64,000 nucleotides of DNA from Flavobacteriales bacterium (GTDB taxonomy: Bacteria; Bacteroidota; Bacteroidia; UBA10329), in the NCBI GenBank assembly GCA_021739695.1, contig JAIPBM010000006.1, forward strand, positions 124,001 to 188,000. The letters are read 5' to 3'. This document shows positions 9,438 through 16,695 of this stretch, piece by piece. The translations under genes and the position numbers were made by a program. Under the pieces are notes generated by a model that had not been told where the DNA came from, made no database searches, and saw nothing but the letters and a program-made list of their open reading frames with translations. Numbering within the stretch: position 1 is the first letter of the stretch; each line of letters opens with the position of its first letter.

Positions 9438-9764
9438 ATGGAAAAATTCCCAGAACAATTCAATTCAAACAAACCAGAAGTGGTACCAGTCCAAGCGATA
9501 ACTGTTCAAGATTTAAGCAAATTGGGGCCTGCGTTAGCAAAAGGTTTAAATGCAGCAATGGAAATCTTATTTACTGTAAGTTTTATTCACCCGAAAGCCG
9601 ATCAAAAATATTTGATTGATTCTCTCACAGATGGCGATGTCATTACTGAAGATCAAGCGCGGGATACGATTGAGAATCTTATCCAAAAGAAGATAATTGC
9701 TGAAAATCCTGATGGAACTTATAAAGCCCTTGTTAAAGTTAGACCCGAAGATGAGGCATCTTAA
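9438..9764 (+). CDS. Small hypothetical protein
   Basis: A 108-residue protein starting at ATG 9438; a shorter overlapping frame starting at 9389 looks like a shadow. The C-terminal half (ITEDQARDTIENLIQKKIIA, then a short NPDGTYK hairpin) has the shape of a winged helix, but I do not recognise a family. There is no signal peptide or membrane segment. It diverges from the nuclease-NTPase gene with a 123-bp gap and ends just before a terminator shared with the methyltransferase gene. It might be a regulator or partner of the defence gene, but this rests on position only. Confidence 0.6.
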   Translation: MEKFPEQFNSNKPEVVPVQAITVQDLSKLGPALAKGLNAAMEILFTVSFIHPKADQKYLIDSLTDGDVITEDQARDTIENLIQKKIIAENPDGTYKALVKVRPEDEAS

Positions 9765-9780
9765 ACTTATTTCTTAGCTG

Positions 9781-9805
9781 AAAAACCGCCCAAACGGGCG
9801 TTTTT
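9781..9805. terminator. Bidirectional intrinsic terminator
   Basis: A CGCCC/GGGCG stem with an AAA loop, flanked by AAAAA on the left and TTTTT on the right, so it can end transcription from both sides. It lies between the small rightward gene and the leftward methyltransferase, whose stop codon begins the right edge. Confidence 0.8.
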
Positions 9806-10437
9806 CACTTCTTAGCATTTCTCATTACTTCTACACACAACTCCTTCGGAATCTTCGACCTTTCATAGTTATTCTTCAATCCCTGTGTTCCCCCGTGACT
9901 CCCCTTAGGAGCACTGTCGTGACACTTCGAGCGAGGCTTGCACATCGGTCTTGGTTTCCAATTCGGGTTGTTCGTCCAAATGTCGGTCGGTTTCATTCTG
10001 AAGTCTCCGTATTGGCAGTACGTGACCGTATGCCTGAACGGTAGGTTCTGCATGAATTTTTGATGCCTCAGTTTACCGCGTGGGTTTTCGATGTACCAGA
10101 TCAGGTTCGGGTTGAATTTCTGGTAATGGCGAATGAGTTTGAGCGTCTTTTTTACAAGCTTGATTCCAAGCAAAGCAGTTTCAGTTACAGGAATAGAGTT
10201 TTCTGCTTTTCCTTTCCAATGCTTCCACGAGCTTGCGACTGAGAACCCTGTACATGGTGGGCTTGCCCAGATCACATCAGGAATGAATGGGATGTCTTTA
10301 GGAGTTAGTTCTAATACGTCTTTGACGAGGTCAATCTTCTCGAACGGCTTTACATCCGTTGAGAACACCTCCATATTCAGTTTTTCTGCGGCCTTGGCGA
10401 TGCTTCGGCTGCCAGCAAACAGCTCTAATATTTTCAG
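9805..10437 (-). CDS. Phage-type DNA cytosine-5 methyltransferase, start region disrupted
   Basis: From the first in-frame ATG (10374) the protein lacks motif I, but the same frame continues upstream and encodes LELFAGSRSIA, the S-adenosylmethionine-binding motif. The frame therefore begins near 10437, where only a CTG codon is available (about 210 residues). Other motifs are present: SPPCTGFS with the catalytic Cys62 and ENPRG at 117-121. The enzyme would methylate cytosine C5 in DNA, as phage and mobile-element orphan methyltransferases do. A 10-bp direct duplication separates the natural ATG from the reading frame. It is either translated from CTG, frame-restored, or a broken gene. Confidence 0.72.
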   Translation of the reverse strand: MKILELFAGSRSIAKAAEKLNMEVFSTDVKPFEKIDLVKDVLELTPKDIPFIPDVIWASPPCTGFSVASSWKHWKGKAENSIPVTETALLGIKLVKKTLKLIRHYQKFNPNLIWYIENPRGKLRHQKFMQNLPFRHTVTYCQYGDFRMKPTDIWTNNPNWKPRPMCKPRSKCHDSAPKGSHGGTQGLKNNYERSKIPKELCVEVMRNAKK

Positions 10438-10446
10438 ATATTTTCA
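10427..10446 (-). repeat. 10-bp tandem duplication at the methyltransferase start
   Basis: On the minus strand TGAAAATATC is followed directly by TGAAAATATT (9 of 10 identical). Removing one copy joins the ATG at 10447 to the methyltransferase frame and gives MKILELFAGS, a textbook family start. With both copies present that ATG is out of frame. Confidence 0.8.
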
Positions 10447-10457
10447 TCAGGTCTGAC

Positions 10458-11171
10458 CTATCTTTTGGTTCTGTGATAGAGCGTCATCCAAAGACTGTAA
10501 GGGGTTCGCAAGTTCTTGGTATTCACTCCTGGGAGCGAGTATTCCTTCAAGTGCTTTTCTCGGTAGGTTATCCCATCCTCATGAACCGTAATGGTTCGTT
10601 CCCCTTTTTGGATATAGATCGCTTCTTTATTCTGTAGCAGTTGCTCCATGCTTCCTGCTTGTTTCAGTTCCTTTTGGAAAAGTTCTATGTCATTTTCCGT
10701 GAACCGATAGTTTCCGTTGGAGTCCACCTCTTTTGTAACGGTTTCTTTTGTTATTGGCAATTTCTGTGTTGGTTGCTGGGCAGTTTTTTCTCTGCCGCCC
10801 TGGGTTTCCACAGCTTTTCCACTTGGTTCTTGGAACCTGTAGAACATCCTCAACTTGCCTTTCCGCTCTTCCGCGGTTCTGAGTTGAAGGCCTGCTTCTC
10901 CAGTCACTTGGATCAGTTTTTTCTTGATGAGTGTTGAGGTTGCATCTGTCAGGGCACGCCTTGAACAGCCTGTCTTCCTGCGAAGCTGGCTTCCACTTAT
11001 CCAATCTTTTGTTTTTCGTTGTTGCGTTCGTGGATCTCTCCATCCCCATGTTTGGCGGATGATGATGAGCAGCAACTTAAGTTCCGTGGACTTCAGCTTT
11101 GGAAGATGCTCATCGAAAAGACCGTTCGGAACTGGTGTTGTTCCGCTAAGTTGTTTGTTGTTTTCCTGCAT
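10458..11171 (-). CDS. Phage replication protein O-like / DnaD-like initiator
   Basis: A protein of about 237 residues from the ATG at 11171; an ATG at 11186 would overlap the upstream gene. The N-terminal half matches the replication-O winged-helix layout: VPNGLFDEHLPKLKSTELKL, IIRQTWGWRDP, then WISGSQLRRKTGCSRRALT and a TSTLIKKKLIQ helix. The C-terminal half is charged and ends in a domain with TITVHEDGITYREK. Such proteins bind an origin and recruit the host helicase. It sits between the small gene at 11176 and the methyltransferase, all leftward and close, forming a phage-like replication cassette within the mobile element. Confidence 0.7.
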   Translation of the reverse strand: MQENNKQLSGTTPVPNGLFDEHLPKLKSTELKLLLIIIRQTWGWRDPRTQQRKTKDWISGSQLRRKTGCSRRALTDATSTLIKKKLIQVTGEAGLQLRTAEERKGKLRMFYRFQEPSGKAVETQGGREKTAQQPTQKLPITKETVTKEVDSNGNYRFTENDIELFQKELKQAGSMEQLLQNKEAIYIQKGERTITVHEDGITYREKHLKEYSLPGVNTKNLRTPYSLWMTLYHRTKR

Positions 11172-11175
11172 AGAC

Positions 11176-11460
11176 CTACATCTCAATCTCTATCGAGGGC
11201 ATGTCGTCCGGGTGTAGTTCTTCTTCCTCCTCGTCCATGTCAAATACATGGAAGTCCGTCTCTGGTTGATGGAACAGGGTCAGGAACTTCGTTCCCTTTT
11301 CTGTGATTCGCATGGTTCCAACTTGGAACCAGAGTATGCGTTCCTTACCGTCTATTTGTACGCTCTTTTTGGTACAGATCTTTAGATATGTCATGACCTT
11401 TTCGGTTATCCGTATAATCTTCTTTCGACCATACTCTGACCGAAGGACGATGTGGTGCAC
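11176..11460 (-). CDS. Small hypothetical protein upstream of the replication gene
   Basis: A 94-residue protein with a basic beta-rich N-terminus (RSEYGRKKIIRITEKV) and an acidic tail (DMDEEEEELHPDD). No family is recognised. Its stop lies 4 bp before the replication-gene ATG, so the pair looks operonic. It could be an accessory replication or DNA-binding factor, but nothing in the sequence proves that. The 239 bp upstream (11461-11699) hold no gene I can support. Confidence 0.55.
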   Translation of the reverse strand: MHHIVLRSEYGRKKIIRITEKVMTYLKICTKKSVQIDGKERILWFQVGTMRITEKGTKFLTLFHQPETDFHVFDMDEEEEELHPDDMPSIEIEM

Positions 11461-11699
11461 TGGAAAAGGTTGGGGACACCTACAAGCACAATGCGACTTT
11501 ACGACTTTTAAGTCTTATTGTGCGACATTCAGAACTGCAAAAAATAAGCAGCACACATCAGAACGGTCACCTAAACAAGACCTAGTTAATAATGGATGCC
11601 CTTACCCTTTTCTTCTTTATGAACGATACATCGTTTCCTTCTATCAAAGTACTTTTTGATCATACATGGATGGTCTGTCTTTGACAATATCTTTTTTGG

Positions 11700-12632
11700 T
11701 CAGGCCGCAAACTTGTACGGGCTGTCAACCTTGTGCAACTTTTTCCCTTTGCTCGATTCTTTTGGTAGAAAACGTTGAAGCATTTCTCCCTGTTCTTGCA
11801 GATTGAGACGTACATAAATCTCACTGGATGTGATACTTGAGTGCCCTGCTATGCTCTGTATCTGATGGCGATTTCCGCCAGCATTCAGAACAGCATGACA
11901 TTTGCCATGCCTGAAGGCGTGGGGACGTATCGGAAAACCAAGAAAGTCACTCAGTTCCCTGCACCAGCGTTGAACCGTCCGTGGCTGTAAGCGTGTTCTC
12001 CTTCCTCGGTTTCTGGAGGTCGGTGGCGTTTGGAACAGTTCATCACTTTTGTTCATGCAGATTCGGATACCGATATACTTCATCAGTAATCGGTGACACT
12101 CGTCATTCCACATCACCATTCGAAGCTTTTTTGTTTTTAGTGTGGTGATGTAAGTATGGTTGCGGTCGGTTTGGATGTCGCTGATCTTCAATGACAGAAG
12201 TTCGGAGATTCGCATGCCTGTGTTCCAAAGCAGTTGAAAGATGACCTTTCTTGTCAGTTGGTTGTAATCATCCTCGTCCAAGGTCTCATCGATCAGGTCA
12301 ATTTGCTCCTGTGAGATGAAATCCGGAAAGGTTTCAGTGATTCGTGGACCTTGGATCAGTTCCCAACTCACGGTGCTCTCATCCTTGGCCGACCAATGTT
12401 TGAAGAAGGCCCTAATGGAATTAGCGGCCAGCGAACGGGTTCGCTCTTGGTAAATGGTTATCAGATATGCCAAGTAATCATCCACGTGGTCATCGGTGAC
12501 CGTATGCAGCTCTGGATTGTCCAGCCACTTGCAGAAGAGCATCAGGACGCTCTTATAGGTTGATAATGTTCTCACCGATAATCGGCTTGAACGACTGTTT
12601 AAATATCGTTCTATTGATTTTTCAAATTTCAT
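11700..12632 (-). CDS. Tyrosine recombinase / integrase
   Basis: A 310-residue recombinase. The start is set at the ATG at 12632 (MKFEKSIERYLN) because the longer frame would run through a hairpin. A SAM-like core-binding domain occupies about 5-95. The catalytic set is present: Arg in GMRISELL, Lys in TLKTKKLRM, HAFRHG (His and Arg), AGHSS and the Tyr of SEIYVRL. It also has a RTRLQPRTVQRW segment before HxxR. It probably integrates or excises the mobilizable element it lies in. A terminator-like hairpin lies 5 bp upstream of the ATG and may limit its expression. Confidence 0.9.
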   Translation of the reverse strand: MKFEKSIERYLNSRSSRLSVRTLSTYKSVLMLFCKWLDNPELHTVTDDHVDDYLAYLITIYQERTRSLAANSIRAFFKHWSAKDESTVSWELIQGPRITETFPDFISQEQIDLIDETLDEDDYNQLTRKVIFQLLWNTGMRISELLSLKISDIQTDRNHTYITTLKTKKLRMVMWNDECHRLLMKYIGIRICMNKSDELFQTPPTSRNRGRRTRLQPRTVQRWCRELSDFLGFPIRPHAFRHGKCHAVLNAGGNRHQIQSIAGHSSITSSEIYVRLNLQEQGEMLQRFLPKESSKGKKLHKVDSPYKFAA

Positions 12633-12637
12633 GGTAA

Positions 12638-12670
12638 AAAGGACCCACCAAAGCAATCAGTGGGCCCTTT
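12638..12670 (-). promoter_or_regulatory. Terminator-like leader hairpin directly before the recombinase start
   Basis: An 11-bp stem (AAAGGACCCAC / GTGGGCCCTTT on the plus strand, one mismatch) with an 11-nt loop. On the coding (minus) strand it is followed by a run of five T and then the ATG. This is the shape of an intrinsic terminator or attenuator placed inside the recombinase leader. It could stop readthrough from upstream or hold recombinase levels low. Confidence 0.6.
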
Positions 12671-13144
12671 GTACCTGTCCAATCTGCCGTTTCCGCGCTG
12701 AACCAGATAGTATATGACCCCATTGTTGCTTTATTCCAGTCTAACGACTGAAAGACCTCTTTCGAGGCAACGGGTTATTCTTGTTTAGGTTATTAATATT
12801 ATATACGACCATATTGAATTTGACAACCTGTTTTCCACAGGCAGGGCGGATAGTGATAACATATCTTGGATATAATGTCAATAGGTGAAGGTCGAATACC
12901 TTCCAAGGCCGATGCGCCTCTTGCCTCTCTTTGCCTGCGCTCGGGTCTGGGACACTCATCCCGTTCCACCCGTTGCGGTGAACAGATGGAACTGTATGAA
13001 AGTCCCTTTTTGACCGTGGAAGCCGTTCCGTGACCCCTTCGCATACTCGGTTTCCCTGAACCGCTTCCTTTTCTCTGTTCCCGCCCGTTATTCCCTGTCG
13101 CTGGTTATCATCCAATTGGTCTGTGTCCGTGCTTGGGTTTCTGC
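12671..13144. other. Long non-coding region with AT-rich stretch and DnaA-box-like site
   Basis: No convincing gene in about 470 bp; leftward frames at 12741-13181 and 12799-13044 have unnatural composition. An AT-rich block (about 12781-12830) is followed by TTTTCCACA at 12831-12839, which fits the DnaA-box pattern TTwTnCACA. Around it CCTGT/ACAGG forms a small hairpin. With the replication-O-like gene nearby, an origin or oriT role is possible but unproven. Confidence 0.35.
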
Positions 13145-13255
13145 TAAACACCGAATGTAGCAGGGGTCGGAAAATGTGCAAGCAATTGCCCCAGAAGGGT
13201 TGGGGTTCCTACTTGCACTTATTTCCTACTTCCCCTGCTATGGCATTGGTGTTTA
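13145..13255. repeat. 111-bp imperfect palindrome (structured DNA/RNA element)
   Basis: Outer arms TAAACACC (13145-13152) and GGTGTTTA (13248-13255), middle arms TAGCAGGGG (13158-13166) and CCCCTGCTA (13232-13240), then GTGCAAG (13176-13182) and CTTGCAC (13212-13218), and an inner CCCCA/TGGGG loop stem. Together they form one long, bulged hairpin just 21 bp upstream of the DUF7222-like gene. It may be oriT, a single-strand origin, a structured leader RNA or a small inverted-repeat element. Confidence 0.65.
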
Positions 13256-13276
13256 TCAATTAACCCTATAAGCATT

Positions 13277-13645
13277 ATGAACACTAAAGACCAAATTCGG
13301 ATCATTAACCAACTTAACGACATCGTGAAAAACGAGCATGGGACCATCCGCGCTTGCGTGGCACAAGAGGCTCTTGACTATTCAGCCGAAGACATTGAGG
13401 CATTTTTCAAAGACCTGCTTTCTCACGGATGCATCAGCGGCATGATCAATTCACTGATCTACTACGCGGACACCGCCATCTTCTTCGATAGACATTACCT
13501 TGAAATTGAAAGTCTACGCTTTGAGTACCTCGAAAATGGTGGCGAACCGCTTCAGTTCGATGGTGATCTGAAGAACGCTATGGCTTGGTTTGCTTTTGAG
13601 GAAACTGCAAGAAACTTGGTGGCTGAATTGAAAATAGACCTGTAA
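13277..13645 (+). CDS. DUF7222-like mobile-element protein
   Basis: A 122-residue acidic protein. The pattern EHGTIRACVAQEALDY, then SHGCISGMINSLIYYADT, is one I associate with DUF7222-type proteins on Bacteroidota conjugative elements and plasmids; I am moderately sure of the name and the function is unknown. There is no signal peptide or membrane segment. It stands alone on the plus strand, with a 111-bp palindrome before it and two terminators after it, so it is a self-contained transcription unit. Its stop codon lies in the loop of the first terminator. Confidence 0.65.
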   Translation: MNTKDQIRIINQLNDIVKNEHGTIRACVAQEALDYSAEDIEAFFKDLLSHGCISGMINSLIYYADTAIFFDRHYLEIESLRFEYLENGGEPLQFDGDLKNAMAWFAFEETARNLVAELKIDL

Positions 13646-13660
13646 TGGGTCTATTTTTAT
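13631..13660 (+). terminator. Intrinsic terminator overlapping the stop codon
   Basis: The stem AAAATAGACC / GGTCTATTTT with a 7-nt loop TGTAATG holding the TAA stop of the preceding gene, followed by a TTTAT run. Confidence 0.75.
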
Positions 13661-13664
13661 TGGT

Positions 13665-13694
13665 CTGAGCACTACTTGCTCAGGCTTCTTTTTT
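13665..13694 (+). terminator. Second terminator-like hairpin
   Basis: A perfect 7-bp stem CTGAGCA / TGCTCAG with loop CTACT, followed by GCTTC and six T. It is a back-up terminator 5 bp beyond the first one. Confidence 0.65.
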
Positions 13695-13766
13695 AGGGTC
13701 TGGGAAGGGTGAGGTTTTGTGGTTTTTCAGATGGTTTTTCGACTGGAATTTTATTCTCAGGTTCAG

Positions 13767-13851
13767 ACTGCTATGGCAGTGCAAGATAGCCTTGGGACAG
13801 TCTCGCTATGCTTTTGACTGCCCAAGGCGATCTTGGAAGGAGGAGTCCTTC
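13767..13851. ncRNA. Candidate structured RNA or DNA element (three consecutive hairpins)
   Basis: Three hairpins in a row: ACTGC/GCAGT (13767-13780); a long stem with arms at 13782-13802 and 13816-13835 (CAAGAT, GCCTTGGG, CAGTC against GACTG, CCCAAGGC, ATCTTG, with one bulge and one mismatch); and GAAGGA/TCCTTC (13836-13851) followed by CTCTTTTT. The last could be the terminator of a small RNA. The region 13695-13859 holds no gene. Transcription direction is unknown. Confidence 0.45.
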
Positions 13852-13859
13852 ACCTCTTT

Positions 13860-15401
13860 TTAAAGATTCGTCAGCTTTGCTGACAACCGACCTTCGGTCG
13901 AGGATACTACAATTATGTAAATGCCCGAAGGCTGGTTTTCCAGAGCAACACTTCCGAAACCTGTATTGCCCGTCATGATCTGCTCTCCCAATGAGTTGTA
14001 AACGATGAACCCTTCCGATTTGGAAACCCGGTCATTGCTGAATGAAAACTTACCTGCGCTGGGGTTTGGATATACCATCAGTTGTTTTGAACTGGGATTG
14101 TCCTCAACTGACGTGGGGATTGAATTGGGGTCAAGCTTCCAAAGTTCAGCACCTGATGTACCATCATCAGCAGAAAAATAAACAAACCCCCCAGCTTCGG
14201 TCATATGCTTCGGATTGCTATCTCCTGTTGGATTTATGTCTGCCACCATCATGGTGTTAAGCCCATCATGAACCCACAATTCTCTTCCGTTTGAACCGTT
14301 AGCAGCTGAGAAGTACAGCTTATCATCTATTACGACCAGATCTTGAGGATTGGAATTACCTGTTGGATGTATATCATGAACTAACGAAACAGTTGCCCCA
14401 TCATAGGAGAACAGCTCCCACCCATAAGTGGGGTCATCGGTCACGAAGTACAATCGGTCATCGTACTTCATCATGTCTTCCTGACCGATATTTTCAATAA
14501 TGGTCGTAAGTGTTTGTCCATTCCATTTGAACAGGTTGTTCTGCGGTAGTGGAAACCCTCCATCAGATGCCCGAAAACATAATACGGTATCAAGGACCGT
14601 CAGATCATTAGGGTACGAACCAGCACCACCGACAACGATATCAGCCACCATTTGACTTGACTGACCATCATATTTCCAAAGCTCATTTCCTGAGAAGCCA
14701 TCGTTTGAAGAATAATAGACTTCTCCATTAAAGTCGGTAAACCAAACAGGGTCACTGTCGCCTTGTCCTGGATGATTATCGCCCATTGAGTTGATTCCGA
14801 AGCCATCGAATACATACGGTTCTTGACCAGAACTTCCATTATCGGAAGCAAAAGTTAGCCCGAATTGAGTAGAGCCAATTGCACCTTCATCCAAACCTGA
14901 CGGAAGGTTGGAGAGATGTTGTACTGTTTGCCCTGAGACTCCTTTCAACTCATACAATGTGGTTTGTCCGATGCCTTTGTAGTAGTAAAAACCATCATGC
15001 GCAACCAACGGAATACTGAATGTCATCGACTGAGAAAGTGGATGAATAGAAGTGTTGATCCCATCGAATTGCCAGACCGAGGTAAAACCAGTTCCCGTAT
15101 CGACCGAGAACATCAAGAGTCCGTTCTGCTCTATCAGATGTTCCGCTTCTCCGTTCCAAGGCCCAGTATATGCATCAAAGACCGTTTGAATAGTGCTGCC
15201 TCCATCAATCTTGCGAAGTTCTCTTCCCGTACTTGGTTCAATGGAGGAGAAATAAAGTTCATCCTCGAACTCTAGCAGATTATTGGGTTCCGAACTGACT
15301 TCTCCAGGGTAATGGTCGGTCACCATTTGAACCTGCTGGCTGAAGACCAAGTGAGTGGATATTAAAAATGATAGTGTTAAGATTGTGCTTTTAGTGGTCA
15401 T
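13860..15401 (-). CDS. Secreted ELWxxDG-repeat protein with T9SS sorting tail
   Basis: A 513-residue protein from the ATG at 15401, chosen because it starts a signal peptide (MTTKSTILTLSFLISTHLVFSQ). About nine repeats of roughly 50 residues follow, each ending in variants of ELWxxDG (GNELWKYDG, GWELFSYDG, GRELWVHDG, GAELWKLDP), predicted to form a beta-propeller-like extracellular domain. The last 75 residues are a type A T9SS sorting domain: VYPNPSAGKFSFSN, then IYIIVVSSTEGRLSAKLTNL. It is exported across the outer membrane and probably anchored at the surface. It appears to be cargo of the mobilizable element. Its role (adhesion or enzyme) is unknown. Confidence 0.85.
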   Translation of the reverse strand: MTTKSTILTLSFLISTHLVFSQQVQMVTDHYPGEVSSEPNNLLEFEDELYFSSIEPSTGRELRKIDGGSTIQTVFDAYTGPWNGEAEHLIEQNGLLMFSVDTGTGFTSVWQFDGINTSIHPLSQSMTFSIPLVAHDGFYYYKGIGQTTLYELKGVSGQTVQHLSNLPSGLDEGAIGSTQFGLTFASDNGSSGQEPYVFDGFGINSMGDNHPGQGDSDPVWFTDFNGEVYYSSNDGFSGNELWKYDGQSSQMVADIVVGGAGSYPNDLTVLDTVLCFRASDGGFPLPQNNLFKWNGQTLTTIIENIGQEDMMKYDDRLYFVTDDPTYGWELFSYDGATVSLVHDIHPTGNSNPQDLVVIDDKLYFSAANGSNGRELWVHDGLNTMMVADINPTGDSNPKHMTEAGGFVYFSADDGTSGAELWKLDPNSIPTSVEDNPSSKQLMVYPNPSAGKFSFSNDRVSKSEGFIVYNSLGEQIMTGNTGFGSVALENQPSGIYIIVVSSTEGRLSAKLTNL

Positions 15402-15512
15402 GATATTTGTATTTGAGTTCATCCAAAAGTAATAGGAAATGAATAATATATTGACGTTTACGTATATTATATAGTCATTATGATTAGCTGACCCTGCAAT
15501 ACGATACATGAC

Positions 15513-15527
15513 TTTTGACGGTCAAAA
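15513..15527. promoter_or_regulatory. Operator-like palindrome before the XRE regulator
   Basis: TTTTGAC-G-GTCAAAA is a perfect 7+7 bp palindrome 3 bp upstream of the ATG at 15531. This size and position suit autorepression by the small helix-turn-helix protein it precedes. It lies in the divergent promoter region shared with the ELWxxDG gene. Confidence 0.5.
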
Positions 15528-15530
15528 CAA

Positions 15531-15848
15531 ATGGCTGCCAACATTCATATCGGTAAACTTGTACAGGACAGAGTAGGCGAAATGAACCTGTCGATAGCGG
15601 AATTCGGACGTAGGATCAATAAATCGAGGGCAAGTGTTTATCACATCTATAAAAGCTCATCAGTGGATGCTGAACTGCTTTTGGCCATATCCCTTGTTCT
15701 TGAAAAGAATCTGTTCGCACCTTATTTGGAGTTACTTCCTGATGCTGGATCAGAAAAAGCGCTTCTTTGTCAGATAGAGGAACTGAAAAAAGAATTGGAA
15801 CTGAAGGACAAGCTCATTGCCTTGATGGAGGAGAAGATACGGAAGTAG
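15531..15848 (+). CDS. XRE-type helix-turn-helix regulator with coiled-coil tail
   Basis: A 105-residue protein. Residues 5-65 match a Cro/CI-type fold (LVQDRVGEMNLSIAEFGRRI, then NKSRASVYHIYKSSSVDAEL). Residues 77-105 are a heptad coiled coil (IEELKKELELKDKLIALMEE), likely a dimerisation zipper. Such small regulators are common in Bacteroidota mobile elements. A palindrome lies directly before its start, suggesting autoregulation and possibly control of the divergent ELWxxDG gene. Its stop is 1 bp from the convergent relaxase stop region. Confidence 0.82.
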   Translation: MAANIHIGKLVQDRVGEMNLSIAEFGRRINKSRASVYHIYKSSSVDAELLLAISLVLEKNLFAPYLELLPDAGSEKALLCQIEELKKELELKDKLIALMEEKIRK

Positions 15849-15849
15849 G

Positions 15850-16695
15850 TCATCGTTCGATGTCCATTTCCCTATCGTCATTGTCTTCTCGCAGCTGTTC
15901 TAGTTGCTTTAATCGGTCATTCTGAATATCCAACTGTTCGAATTGTTCCTTTCCGATTCGCAATCTGGAGAATCGCATCTTCTTTTCATCTTCCCCAAAA
16001 TACACACCCATGAGCTTTCCACCATGGTCATACGTTCTCAGTCCCATTTCTTCGAGTTGTTGCTTGAACTCTTTGGTGTTACCTGAAAGTCGGAACAGAC
16101 GCTGAACGGTCATTGCGAGTTCATCTTTCGTCAGTGTCAGAAGTGGGTTTCTTTTCTGTTTATAGTAGGCTTTTTCTGAGTGCAAACGCTTGCCATAATT
16201 GGACATATCGATACCGATGGTCAGTTCTGGATGGTGTTCCTGCATGTAGAGGATCATTTCCTGTTGTACGGCTCTTAGCTGTCCCTTCGTCTGGCGGGTG
16301 GATGTTTTTGACATAAGTTCGTTTCCGCTGATGATCAGGTGGCTATGCCGATGGTCCTGTTTCATATGGTGACATCCGAAGACAATTGCTTTTGGAAAAG
16401 CGGTTTCGATGTAATGTCTGGACAGGTCGTCCATTATCTCCATCGTGACCTTATCACGGTCAATCGGGTTTACGGATAATATGACGTGCTTGGCCTTGTT
16501 CTTTATTCTGTTGCTGGCATGGTTAGCAAAGTTGGTTTGCAGTTGGGTGGCAATCGACCGTTGGTCGGTGCGATTAAGATTATGAAAAATACCCTGCTCA
16601 TGATGGTCCTTTATCCGCCCATCATCGGAAGCAATGTAGTTGACCACATTTGAAATGGCGTTGTAACTCTTAAGTTGAATGACCTTGATTATCAT
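15850..16695 (-). CDS. Relaxase (MobA/VirD2-type mobilization nuclease)
   Basis: A 281-residue relaxase. The metal-binding motif is clear: HH at 109-110, then HRHSHLIISG (His115, His117, His119). The N-terminus, VIQLKSYNAISNVVNYIASDDG, has Tyr11 and Tyr20 as candidate catalytic tyrosines. It would nick one strand at oriT and pilot it through a conjugation channel. It is short compared with large conjugative relaxases, as is usual for mobilizable elements. It overlaps the MobC gene by 26 bp and follows the coupling protein, forming one leftward transfer operon. Confidence 0.9.
   Translation of the reverse strand: MIIKVIQLKSYNAISNVVNYIASDDGRIKDHHEQGIFHNLNRTDQRSIATQLQTNFANHASNRIKNKAKHVILSVNPIDRDKVTMEIMDDLSRHYIETAFPKAIVFGCHHMKQDHRHSHLIISGNELMSKTSTRQTKGQLRAVQQEMILYMQEHHPELTIGIDMSNYGKRLHSEKAYYKQKRNPLLTLTKDELAMTVQRLFRLSGNTKEFKQQLEEMGLRTYDHGGKLMGVYFGEDEKKMRFSRLRIGKEQFEQLDIQNDRLKQLEQLREDNDDREMDIER

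Noticed and set aside
9389-9619. Alternative frame over the small gene at 9438
   Set aside because: Basic and Cys-rich composition typical of a shifted frame; the 9438 frame is longer and ends at the terminator.
12741-13181. Leftward 146-residue frame in the long gap, with an 81-residue frame inside it in another phase
   Set aside because: Composition is rich in Arg, Pro and Gly without folded-domain patterns, two frames compete, and one runs into the 13145-13255 palindrome.
13145-13255. Integron attC site
   Set aside because: The palindrome lacks the RYYYAAC / GTTRRRY core pair at its ends and there is no integron integrase.
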